A stretch of DNA of 8,043 nucleotides, from NCBI GenBank assembly GCA_003644335.1, contig QNCB01000040.1:1-8043 (forward strand). The letters run 5' to 3'. Shown here piece by piece: positions 1 to 6,040 of the stretch. Both the position numbers and the translations under genes were made by a program. Position 1 is the stretch's first letter, and each line of letters begins with the position of its first letter. The notes under the pieces are model-generated. The model was not told where the DNA came from, did not search any database, and was given only the letters and a program-made list of their open reading frames with translations. The DNA is from Planctomycetota bacterium (GTDB taxonomy: Bacteria; Planctomycetota; Phycisphaerae; SM23-33).

Positions 1-135
1 AGTGTGTGGCAAAAATTTTTTATAAAAACGCCTGGTTCCAATCGCAAGGCGGAAAATTATAAGCCATGAGAATCTTTTCGCATTGCTCAAATCAATCCAT
101 TAGCCGCGTTATACCCACCAAACGCGTATTATTCA

Positions 136-185
136 CCTGTCAAATTTTGTCAGGCCCGAATTGCGCGACAGGCTCTTATCCTGTC
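136..185. repeat. Two adjacent inverted repeats built on CCTGTC / GACAGG
   Basis: The first (136-154) is a 19-bp near-palindrome, CCTGTCAAATTTTGTCAGG, with one mismatched pair apart from its centre. The second (167-185) has perfect 6-bp arms, GACAGG and CCTGTC, around a 7-base loop, and is followed by a run of eight A. Both share the CCTGTC word, which suits a pair of sites for one dimeric DNA-binding protein better than a terminator, because no T run follows on the + strand. On the - strand the T run precedes the hairpin rather than following it. No binding protein can be named. Confidence 0.45.
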
Positions 186-342
186 AAAAAAAATCTTTTT
201 TTCGCTACAGCTGAAACGATTGGCTGGCCGATATTGACTACCGGTAGTGGTAGAGCTGTCCGAAAACCCTATATTTTGCGGCTGGAGTCAGAAAAATAAA
301 TATCTGACGCCTGGGCCAGACAGAAACCGAAATTTTCTTGCG

Positions 343-378
343 AAAAAATCCAAAAAATCCGAAAAAGTCCGAAAAAAA
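343..378 (+). promoter_or_regulatory. Phased A-tracts (probable curved DNA) upstream of promoter
   Basis: Four A-runs of 5 to 7 bases start at 343, 352, 362 and 372, so they repeat every 9-10 bases, in phase with the helix. Such spacing is the classic sequence signature of intrinsic curvature. The last tract ends 12 bases before the -35 hexamer at 391, the position where UP elements and curved DNA assist RNA polymerase. Curvature itself is inferred, not measured. Confidence 0.55.
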
Positions 379-390
379 TTAATGTTTCGC

Positions 391-419
391 TTGCGGTTCG
401 TACGATGTTAGGTTATACA
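391..419 (+). promoter_or_regulatory. Sigma70-type promoter for the lexA transcript
   Basis: A -35 hexamer TTGCGG (391-396) and a -10 hexamer TATACA (414-419) are separated by an ideal 17 bases. Transcription would start near 426. The spacer contains GTTC-N7-GTTA (396-410), seven of eight defined bases of the GTTC-N7-GTTC SOS box known from alphaproteobacteria. The reading frame starting at 405 would begin upstream of this start site, so promoter and that start codon cannot both be right. Confidence 0.5.
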
Positions 420-602
420 ATGCGAACAGAAACCGAAAATTACTTCAAGGCAAAGCTGCCACTGAACGACACTGGGTTATCGGAAGCGTTGTATCGTGTG
501 GGTTGGCTTGCTGGGCGAGATGTAATGCTCCAGCAACTGCCGCCCGAGATAAACAGGATAGAAGCAGGCAACGACGCGGAAAGGCAACCAAGTCATGGCT
601 AA
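405..602 (+). CDS. Small hypothetical protein, about 65 aa or shorter
   Basis: This short frame ends at TAA inside the start of the next frame (ATGGCTAA, 595-602), an overlap typical of translationally coupled genes. The product is hydrophilic and mixed (a YRVGWLAGRD segment lies in the middle) and I do not recognise it. Neither the ATG at 405 nor the one at 420 has a clear ribosome binding site, and both precede the transcription start predicted from 391-419. If the frame is translated, the true start may be the in-frame ATG at 525-527 or a GTG/TTG before it. It could equally be leader sequence by chance open. Confidence 0.3.
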   Translation: MLGYTMRTETENYFKAKLPLNDTGLSEALYRVGWLAGRDVMLQQLPPEINRIEAGNDAERQPSHG

Positions 603-1386
603 ACCATTGTGTCAATTCGGACCGGGCGGCGAGTATCGCAAAGCGTACCCAGCCGGGGCCAAGTTTTTGCCGGAATCGGAATTGGAACTGCTGGAACAAA
701 AGATAGCTGCGAATCCCGCGGGCCTGGCCAGGCTTGCTGAGGACCTGGGCCTGGAGCCGCCGCTGGTGAGTATAGGCCCAACCGGGATTCAATGGCAGAG
801 CAAGGCTTCGCAGCTTGAACATAGCACAGTCGCCCCCGGCTGTGAGGCCAGGAAGGCTTCGCAACTTAAAGTCGTGCTTGGCTCGGTGCTGGATGTATTG
901 CGAGTGGTCAAACATACGAACAGCCAGGCTGCCGACGCCAAGTTGGTAGCCTCGCAGGTAGCCTTGGCGGACAAGACCCTGGCAAGAATGGCAGTGTTGG
1001 CCCGGCGACGCGAGCGGCAGGTATTGCAAGCTGGTTCCGCTGACTTGGCCCAGGTAGCCATGCCTGCCAGCAAGACCGAGACGCCAGGCAGAGTAGCTGC
1101 GGGCGGAGACTATGCGGTTAGCACCGAATCTGCCCAGGCCGAGGCGACAACGAACGAGCAGGAGAATAAATATGTCGACACCAATGACGCCGAGAAAAAT
1201 GGAAATCCTCCAGTATATTCGGGATTTTCGCAAAACCAATGGCTATTCCCCGACGATGCAGGAGATCGGCGACCACTTGAGCCTAACAAAGGTAACCGTG
1301 TTCGAACACATCGGCGTCCTGGAAAAAAACGGCTTACTGCTGCGGGGAGCCAAGCACAGCGCTCGCTCTTTGCAAGTCTCGGATAG
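595..1386 (+). CDS. Hypothetical protein overlapping lexA out of frame
   Basis: The ATG at 595 follows a purine-rich GGAAAGG at 578-584, a usable ribosome binding site. The frame stays open for 263 codons and its codons up to about 1100 have the G/C-rich third positions expected of a real gene here. No family is recognised. The N-terminal 60 residues include an acidic, leucine-rich segment (ESELELLEQK). The KASQL pentapeptide occurs twice, at residues 70-74 and 87-91, reflecting a 15-bp imperfect DNA repeat (802-816, 853-867). The rest is alanine- and lysine-rich and probably poorly folded. The last 215 bases overlap lexA in another frame, unusually long, so the natural stop may have been lost or the tail may be a chance extension. 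No membrane segment or signal peptide is seen. It would be cotranscribed with lexA. Confidence 0.4.
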   Translation: MAKPLCQFGPGGEYRKAYPAGAKFLPESELELLEQKIAANPAGLARLAEDLGLEPPLVSIGPTGIQWQSKASQLEHSTVAPGCEARKASQLKVVLGSVLDVLRVVKHTNSQAADAKLVASQVALADKTLARMAVLARRRERQVLQAGSADLAQVAMPASKTETPGRVAAGGDYAVSTESAQAEATTNEQENKYVDTNDAEKNGNPPVYSGFSQNQWLFPDDAGDRRPLEPNKGNRVRTHRRPGKKRLTAAGSQAQRSLFASLG

Positions 1387-1786
1387 CTTCGTCTTTCCCG
1401 ACGAGGCCCAGGCCCCTGCCGCCCTGCCGCTGGTGGGTCGCATCGCAGCTGGTTCGCCTATCGAAGCTATCGAAAACCCCGAGTCGCTCGACCTGCAAAG
1501 TCTATATCCCGCCGACGGTAATACCTTCGTCCTGAGCGTCTCTGGCGACAGCATGATCGACGACCACATTTGCGACGGGGACTACGTCATCTGCCAGAAT
1601 CGCAACACCGCCCGTGACGGCGAGATCGTCGTAGCCCTGCTGGAAACCGGCGAAGCCACGCTCAAAAGACTTTACCGCGAAGCCAATCGCATCCGCCTGC
1701 AACCAGCCAACGCCAACTACGACCCCATCTACGTCCAAAACGTCAACATCCAAGGCGTAGTAATAGGCCTGGTGAGAAGAAGCTAA
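1172..1786 (+). CDS. lexA: LexA, SOS-response transcriptional repressor
   Basis: LexA represses DNA-damage genes and, when prompted by RecA filaments, cleaves itself. I take the start at 1172 because AGGAG (1160-1164) sits 7 bases before it; a further 20 codons upstream are open but have no such site. The 204-residue product has the usual family length. Residues 1-70 form the winged-helix DNA-binding domain (TPRKMEIL, then YSPTMQEIGDHLSL as the helix-turn-helix region). Residues 80-204 are the S24-type autoprotease: the Ala93-Gly94 cleavage site in RIAAGSP, nucleophile Ser127 in SGDSM, and Lys165 in ATLKRL. All catalytic parts are present, so it should be active. The gene probably shares the promoter at 391-419 and may control it. 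No terminator is obvious after the stop; a repeat cluster follows. Confidence 0.95.
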   Translation: MSTPMTPRKMEILQYIRDFRKTNGYSPTMQEIGDHLSLTKVTVFEHIGVLEKNGLLLRGAKHSARSLQVSDSFVFPDEAQAPAALPLVGRIAAGSPIEAIENPESLDLQSLYPADGNTFVLSVSGDSMIDDHICDGDYVICQNRNTARDGEIVVALLETGEATLKRLYREANRIRLQPANANYDPIYVQNVNIQGVVIGLVRRS

Positions 1787-1794
1787 ACGGGAAT

Positions 1795-1869
1795 TTCGTC
1801 ATTCAGAATTCGTCATTGATTCTAAATTCGGATTTCGGCATTCGTCATTTCCCTATTGCCTATTCCCTA
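1795..1869. repeat. Cluster of short TTCGTCATT-type intergenic repeats
   Basis: TTCGTCATT occurs exactly three times (1795-1803, 1809-1817, 1841-1849), mixed with related words such as GGATTTCGG (1830-1838), and is followed by CCTATTGCCTATTCCCTA (1852-1869). The cluster fills the gap between the convergent lexA and YkgJ-like genes, and the latter's stop codon lies at its edge. GGATTTCGG recurs at 7207-7215 just after the kinase gene, which suggests a dispersed low-complexity family that sits after gene ends. No hairpin good enough for a terminator is seen. Confidence 0.6.
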
Positions 1870-2334
1870 CTTGTCTAACACGCCTATTCTCGGCAGGAGT
1901 TTCGCTTTTAGAAGATGGGCCTTCATTTCTTTTCGAGACACCTTGGCTGCCTTGGCTCGGAGCTTTATCATATCTCGTTCGTAATCTTTTTCGCCGAGCG
2001 TTTTGTGGGCGTATTCGTCGAGCTGTTCGGGGGTGGTAAACTCGTGGATATATCCGTAGTCCGAGCCGGTCAGCTCGCAGTTATCGCCGCTGTACTGTCG
2101 GCAGATCAGAGGCCTGTCTTCGTAGATTGTGCAACGGTCGTTCTCGTCGAGTTTGTTGCAGGGATTTTCGATCTGGATATACCAGTCCTCGTCCTCGTCG
2201 ACATGAACGCTGACGCCCTCATGGCAGAGGTACCATCGGATATCCTCGAAGTCGTCATATTCGTCCGGCGAGTCGATTTCGAAGCAAAAATATTTGCAGC
2301 ACAAAGCCTTGCATTTGGCACACATATCATCCAT
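1867..2334 (-). CDS. YkgJ-family cysteine-cluster protein (probable metal binding)
   Basis: The product belongs by motif to the YkgJ / UPF0153 family, whose cysteines are thought to bind zinc or an iron-sulfur cluster; the cellular role is not established. Counting from the chosen start, the N-terminal cluster is C5, C8, C12, C13 and C17, followed by C37, C59, C68, C78 and C86. The segment with C68 and C78, reading CTIYEDRPLICRQY, is the most typical family signature. The C-terminal third is lysine-rich and helical. I chose the ATG at 2334 (155 residues) because GGAGA lies 6 bases before it; an in-frame ATG at 2379 has only a weak site. The gene stands alone between lexA (convergent) and the terminator of the dehydrogenase operon. 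A TATAAA at 2401-2406 could be its -10, but no good -35 accompanies it. Confidence 0.85.
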   Translation of the reverse strand: MDDMCAKCKALCCKYFCFEIDSPDEYDDFEDIRWYLCHEGVSVHVDEDEDWYIQIENPCNKLDENDRCTIYEDRPLICRQYSGDNCELTGSDYGYIHEFTTPEQLDEYAHKTLGEKDYERDMIKLRAKAAKVSRKEMKAHLLKAKLLPRIGVLDK

Positions 2335-2475
2335 CGCGTATCTCCAAACAAATGCGTCCATTCCGTTGTCTGGCGGCATAGCCTACACAAACGCCCGTCA
2401 TTTATACAGGCCCAGTACATGGCGAGGGCATTTTTTCTTTCACAGACAACCGCTGGCTGATTACTGACAACTCAT

Positions 2476-2507
2476 AAAAAATGCCAGCCGTCTGCAAGAC
2501 GACCGCC
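2476..2507 (-). terminator. Rho-independent terminator of the aminotransferase-dehydrogenase operon
   Basis: On the - strand, arms GGCGGTCGTC (2507-2498) and GACGGCTGGC (2492-2483) pair around a TTGCA loop, with two G-U pairs and one mismatch near the base, and are followed within two bases by six T (2481-2476). It lies 36 bases after the stop of the dehydrogenase gene, which is the expected position. Confidence 0.75.
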
Positions 2508-2542
2508 GGGAACATCGAACTTCAGAATAACACAAACCTCCC

Positions 2543-3685
2543 TTACAAAGATGCTGTCGTGCCGTCGCGGTTGGACTCCAACGCGGCGGTGAACAGGCGG
2601 TGCGAGAGGGCCGCTTCTTCCGGGGTTACGCAGCCCGCGAATTTCGAGAGCGGCTTGCCCTGGGCCAACTCATATAAAAAGCCAGCCCACATTTGCTGAA
2701 CCGCGTCGGAAAAGCCCGTCTCGAAAATCCCGCCGGTGATGCTGTCGAAGGCGGTGTCCACGCCCATATCGACCTGGCCCCACGTTTGCTCGCCGCCATC
2801 GTATGTCATTATTTCCAGCAACTTGGGGTTCTTCGTCGACCAGCGGACGGAAGTTTTCATGCCGAGGATTTTGACGTACCACGTATTTTTTTCGCCCGGC
2901 GCGATCCGGAAACTTTTGAAAGTCCAGGGGAACTGCTCGCCGGTTTGCGGGTTTTCCATCTCGCACAGCAGCGTGCCGTTGTCCCATGTTTTGCAGGGCA
3001 CCTTTTGGCCCTTGCCGTCAGGCCGCTCTCGTACGATATTGCTCAGAATGGCTCGGACATTTTTCGGCACCCATCCAGCCCGGAAAGGCACATGGCAGGC
3101 GTGCATGCCCAGGTCGCCCAGCACGCCATACTCGCCGTTGACATCGATCATCCGCTTCCAGTTAATAGCCTTGTCGACATTCATGTCGCTGGAATGCAGG
3201 AACCCGGTTTCGACCTCGACAATCTGCCCGATTTCGCCAGACTCGATGAGTTGGCCGATTTTTTGCACAGCTGGGTAAAACGGCATTTGACTACAGCAAC
3301 GAACGAAAACCTCCGGGTGTTTTTTGATACATTCGAGGATCGCGTCGTTGGCGGGCTTGTCGATACCGAACGGCTTTTCGCCCATCAGGCTCTTGCCGGC
3401 GGAGATGATATCGCAGTAAATCTGTTGGTGCAGATTGTGCGGCACGGCACAATAAACAGCCTCGATATCGTCATTGGCCAACAGCTCTTTGTAGTCGCCC
3501 GTCGTCTGTTTTACCGACGCGAAGTTGTCGGTGTACCAGCTAAACAGCCCTTCGTTCGTGTCGCACACCGCGACGATCTCCGGGCGGACTTCCATCTTCG
3601 GCAAGTGACACCACCGAGCTGCAGCACTTGCAAACTCACGCCCCATCAGCCCGCCACCGATAATTCCAAACTTAATTGTCTTCAT
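2543..3685 (-). CDS. Gfo/Idh/MocA-family NAD(P)-dependent oxidoreductase
   Basis: This family oxidises or reduces hydroxyl/keto groups of sugars, inositols and related compounds with NAD(P). The 380-residue product has the normal length. The N-terminal Rossmann fold opens with GIIGGGLMG (residues 7-15, the GxGxxG loop), and the conserved E103-K104-P105 with the proposed catalytic lysine lies in GEKPFG. The C-terminal substrate domain covers roughly residues 130-350; GDLGMHACH (190-198) supplies D191 and H195, candidates for the active site. There is no signal peptide, so it is cytosolic, unlike the Tat-exported members common in planctomycetes. The start at 3685 has an AAGGGA site about 8 bases upstream. 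It follows the aminotransferase gene by 18 bases and must be cotranscribed. The substrate cannot be told; pairing with a transaminase suggests a keto or amino sugar or polyol. Confidence 0.9.
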   Translation of the reverse strand: MKTIKFGIIGGGLMGREFASAAARWCHLPKMEVRPEIVAVCDTNEGLFSWYTDNFASVKQTTGDYKELLANDDIEAVYCAVPHNLHQQIYCDIISAGKSLMGEKPFGIDKPANDAILECIKKHPEVFVRCCSQMPFYPAVQKIGQLIESGEIGQIVEVETGFLHSSDMNVDKAINWKRMIDVNGEYGVLGDLGMHACHVPFRAGWVPKNVRAILSNIVRERPDGKGQKVPCKTWDNGTLLCEMENPQTGEQFPWTFKSFRIAPGEKNTWYVKILGMKTSVRWSTKNPKLLEIMTYDGGEQTWGQVDMGVDTAFDSITGGIFETGFSDAVQQMWAGFLYELAQGKPLSKFAGCVTPEEAALSHRLFTAALESNRDGTTASL

Positions 3686-3703
3686 GTCTGTTCCCTTGTA
3701 AGT

Positions 3704-5080
3704 TTAGAGCAGCTCTTTCTCTGTTTCGCCGATGGCTTCGTCGATCATGTCCAGACCCTTGAGCAGTACATCGTCTTCCATAACAACGGGCGGAGACATT
3801 CGCAAAATGTGGCCTGCCGGTATCCAGGCCAAACCCTTGGCGAACGCTTTTTGGTAGACTCGCTTGCCCGCTTCATCGAACGGTTCCTTGGTGGCTTTGT
3901 CTTTGACCAGCTCGATGCCCATCAGGCAACCCTTAGCCCGGACGTCGCCGACGATGGGATGCTCAGCCTTCATTTGCTCCATTCGCTTCAGGGCAATCTC
4001 GCCGAGATGCGTGGATCGCTCGAGCAGGTTTTCTTCTTCGATAGCTTCGATGCTAGCCAGGGCTGCGGCACAGGCCATGGGGTTGCCGCCGTAGCTGCTG
4101 GAGGCCGAGATGGACTCGAAACTTTCCTTGTATTTCTCGCGAACCGCGACGCACGTAACCGGAAACCCGTTGCCGAAACCTTTGCCCATCGTAACGACAT
4201 CCGGCACGACATCCCAGTGTTCCATGCAAAGCCATTTGCCTGTCCGGGCTGTGCTGGTGAGAACTTCGTCAGCCATCAGGAGCAGACCCTTTTCGTCGCA
4301 GTATTTGCGGAGCTTCGGGAAGAAGTCCTCAGGCGGCATGACCGAACCACCCCAACCCTGGATTGGCTCAAGAACGAAACCAGCCACCTTATTCACCGTG
4401 CCCTTGGAAATATATTCGTCGTAAAAATCGATATATTTATCAGTATCGATCGACCCGTCGGGCTTGGCCCACATCGGCCTGTACTTATCAGGCCGGGGTA
4501 CCATGTGCATACCCGGCGCCCTCGTCGGGCCATAGGCTTCAGCCCGGATATGACCCAGCGAAACGCCGCCATAAGTTTTACCATGATAATCATAGAAACA
4601 GGAAATCATTTCATAGTTACCGGTAGCCGCTCTAAGTACCCGCTGGCCCGCTTCAACGGCGGTCGTGCCGGAATCGTAGAACTGAAAACCGTTCAGGTCA
4701 CCAGGCAGAATATCGGCGAGCTTCTCGACGAGACGAGTTTTTATCTCCGTCGTGAAGTCATGACAATTCATCAGTTGTCCCGCCATTTTTTGCACAGCCT
4801 CGGTTACCTTGGGATGACAATGGCCCAGCGTTGTAACATAAATGCCAGACGAAAAGTCGATATAGCGATTTCCGTCGACATCGACCAATTCGCAACCCTT
4901 GCCGGACTCGAACGCGACGGGGAAAAGTTTCACCTGCCCGGAAAGGCCTTTGAAATACTTCGTGCAGCGGTCGTGCATCGCTTTGGACTTAGGCCCGGGG
5001 AGCGTGTCGGTTTTTACGTTTGGCACCTCGTTCAAATCGACGTGCGCCCAATAGTTTTTGCCTGATGCGAATTTCGTCAT
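3704..5080 (-). CDS. Class III PLP-dependent aminotransferase
   Basis: The enzyme should move an amino group between an amine or omega-amino acid and a keto acid or aldehyde, using pyridoxal phosphate. At 458 residues it fits the class III (GABA/ornithine/omega-amino acid) family. Visible parts are the PLP phosphate loop region SGTTAVEAG (137-145), the Y-H-G of FYDYHGKTYG (162-171), the acidic D271-E272 that contacts the PLP ring nitrogen, and the Schiff-base lysine K300 in TMGKGFGNG. Several residues differ from the GABA-transaminase pattern: SGTEA is SGTTA, QGEGG is QGWGG (W243), and DEVQTG is DEVLTS (L274), so the substrate is probably not GABA. AGGAG lies 8 bases before the ATG. It is first in a two-gene unit with the dehydrogenase and follows the DeoR regulator gene, its likely controller. 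Confidence 0.9.
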   Translation of the reverse strand: MTKFASGKNYWAHVDLNEVPNVKTDTLPGPKSKAMHDRCTKYFKGLSGQVKLFPVAFESGKGCELVDVDGNRYIDFSSGIYVTTLGHCHPKVTEAVQKMAGQLMNCHDFTTEIKTRLVEKLADILPGDLNGFQFYDSGTTAVEAGQRVLRAATGNYEMISCFYDYHGKTYGGVSLGHIRAEAYGPTRAPGMHMVPRPDKYRPMWAKPDGSIDTDKYIDFYDEYISKGTVNKVAGFVLEPIQGWGGSVMPPEDFFPKLRKYCDEKGLLLMADEVLTSTARTGKWLCMEHWDVVPDVVTMGKGFGNGFPVTCVAVREKYKESFESISASSSYGGNPMACAAALASIEAIEEENLLERSTHLGEIALKRMEQMKAEHPIVGDVRAKGCLMGIELVKDKATKEPFDEAGKRVYQKAFAKGLAWIPAGHILRMSPPVVMEDDVLLKGLDMIDEAIGETEKELL

Positions 5081-5124
5081 TTTTGTAACTCCTGTAAAAG
5101 TTTCATTTGCGGTTATAGTTTACG

Positions 5125-5130
5125 ATTATA
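5125..5130 (-). promoter_or_regulatory. Possible -10 element of the aminotransferase operon
   Basis: On the - strand a perfect TATAAT lies directly next to the inverted repeat arm that ends at 5131, and would give a leader of about 38 bases before the aminotransferase ATG. The -35 position falls inside the repeat and reads TATTAG, a poor match, so activation or a different promoter is possible. Confidence 0.35.
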
Positions 5131-5253
5131 AGAACCACGAATAAACACTAATAAACACGAATTATTTGTTAAAAAACAAGCCGTGAAATACAAATGGATG
5201 CAACCATGTAACAGACCAAACATTAGTGTCTATTAGTGTCCATTCGTGGTTCT
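5131..5253. repeat. 28-bp inverted repeat enclosing a 67-bp spacer
   Basis: Arms at 5131-5158 and 5226-5253 match in 25 of 28 positions when one is reversed; each begins AGAACCACGAAT and goes on with ACACTAATA. The right arm is partly coding: it supplies the last seven codons and the TAA stop of the DeoR-family gene. The pair could fold into a long stem in the leftward transcript and so weaken readthrough from regulator to aminotransferase. A shorter relative (AAACACGAATAGCACGAAT) appears after the last gene, near 7843-7861, suggesting a dispersed repeat family. Confidence 0.75.
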
Positions 5254-6024
5254 GTTTTCTGTTGAAACTACTATCATCTCGGCGCCGAGTTTTTCGAATC
5301 GGCGTCTGTCTTCGTCTTTTATGCCATCGTCGGTTATCAGTGCGTCCACCTGCTGAATAAACCCATGCCGAGCCAGGGCTGTCTTGCCGATTTTCGAACT
5401 GTCAGCCAATATATATGTCCGCTGGGCACGGGTGCGGATTTTCTGGTCGACTTTGGCGATGCTCATGTCAGCTGTGTAAAGTACACCGTCTGGGCCGATG
5501 CCGTCGGCACCCTGGAAGGCGATGTCAGCGGCGAACATATCGAGCACAGCCTCGGTCGCCATGCCAGCCAGGTCCGGACTGCCCTTGCGGATCACTCCGC
5601 CGAGCAAAACCGTCTGGACGCCCTCGGAAAATTGCAGCTCCGACGCCACAGCCAGGGAGGGTGTGATGACGGTGATGTCGTCAAAATTTCTCAGCAGATG
5701 AGCAAGCTCCAGCGTCGTCGTGCCAGTGTCGAGAATCAGACGTAGCCCGGGGCGAATGAGTTTGACCGCCTCGCTGGCGATAGCCCGCTTGGCTGCGAGA
5801 TTGGCTTGGCGACGCGCGACGAAGTCGAACTCGAAAACCATCCGCTCTGCAGGCACAGCTCCGCCATGCGTCCGGCGAACCAAGCCTGTCTCAGCAAGGT
5901 GGTCCAGGTCGCGGCGGATCGTCATCTCGCTGACGCTGAACCGCTCAGCCAGTTCAGAAATGGCGACCTCCTTGTGGCTCTGGAGAATTTCGCCGATAAC
6001 AGATTGTCGCTGGATAGCCTTCAT
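5233..6024 (-). CDS. DeoR/GlpR-family transcriptional regulator
   Basis: Regulators of this family repress sugar-use operons until a phosphorylated sugar binds. From the ATG at 6024 the product has 263 residues, the usual size. Residues 4-58 are the DeoR helix-turn-helix: AISELAERFSVSEMTIRRDL with the typical RRTHGGAV wing after it. Residues 75-250 form the sugar-phosphate sensor, with DTGTTT (99-104) and ADSSKIGK (207-214) as the expected ligand-loop signatures. A GTG at 6084 in frame would add 20 lysine/isoleucine-rich residues, but it lies in the promoter, so I reject it. The ribosome site is weak: AAGG sits 14 bases upstream beyond a run of eight T. The last residues (NRTTNGH) are encoded by a repeat arm. 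The next genes leftwards, aminotransferase and dehydrogenase, are its likely targets, besides itself. Confidence 0.9.
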   Translation of the reverse strand: MKAIQRQSVIGEILQSHKEVAISELAERFSVSEMTIRRDLDHLAETGLVRRTHGGAVPAERMVFEFDFVARRQANLAAKRAIASEAVKLIRPGLRLILDTGTTTLELAHLLRNFDDITVITPSLAVASELQFSEGVQTVLLGGVIRKGSPDLAGMATEAVLDMFAADIAFQGADGIGPDGVLYTADMSIAKVDQKIRTRAQRTYILADSSKIGKTALARHGFIQQVDALITDDGIKDEDRRRFEKLGAEMIVVSTENRTTNGH

Positions 6025-6040
6025 TCGCTCAAAAAAAACC

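Larger units (their letters stand above)
1..404. other. AT-rich intergenic region without a convincing gene
   Basis: This stretch has no reading frame I trust. The only ATG frame of any size (66-299, 77 codons) has no clear ribosome binding site and its product resembles no family I know. What the region does hold is structure: two inverted repeats near 136-185, a small hairpin at 287-308 (GTCAGA / TCTGAC with a 10-base loop), phased A-tracts at 343-378 and a promoter at 391-419. It reads as the upstream control region of the lexA transcript, possibly including the tail of a gene outside the window. Confidence 0.5.
320..438 (+). repeat. 13-bp direct repeat flanking the lexA-operon promoter
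   Basis: ACAGAAACCGAAA occurs exactly at 320-332 and again at 426-438, in the same orientation. The copies lie 106 bp apart, close to ten helical turns, on either side of the A-tracts and promoter. That layout would allow a regulator bound at both copies to loop the promoter. It could also be a small duplication without function. Confidence 0.5.

Noticed and set aside
186..202. A run of A followed by TC and a run of T, as a possible terminator
   Set aside because: The stem would be only A-T pairs with almost no loop, too weak for rho-independent termination.
66..299. A 77-codon + strand frame in the AT-rich left end
   Set aside because: No clear ribosome site, no recognised family, and it spans the inverted repeats at 136-185.
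1112..1171. A 20-residue N-terminal extension of LexA
   Set aside because: The ATG at 1172 has AGGAG at ideal spacing and gives the normal family length; the extension is arginine-rich and unlike LexA.
445..1239. A 264-codon - strand frame opposite the region before lexA
   Set aside because: No convincing ribosome site or family resemblance; the composition is that of a shadow, and it would run through the start of lexA.
1915..2460. A 181-codon + strand frame opposite the YkgJ-like gene
   Set aside because: The - strand frame carries the ordered cysteine signature and a good ribosome site; the hydrophobic + strand product is the mirror of acidic codons.
2693..5065. A 790-codon open frame on the + strand opposite the dehydrogenase and aminotransferase
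   Set aside because: It is antisense to two genes with clear family motifs and ribosome sites, crosses their junction, and its product has no recognisable domain. Codon bias of the real genes keeps the opposite frame open.
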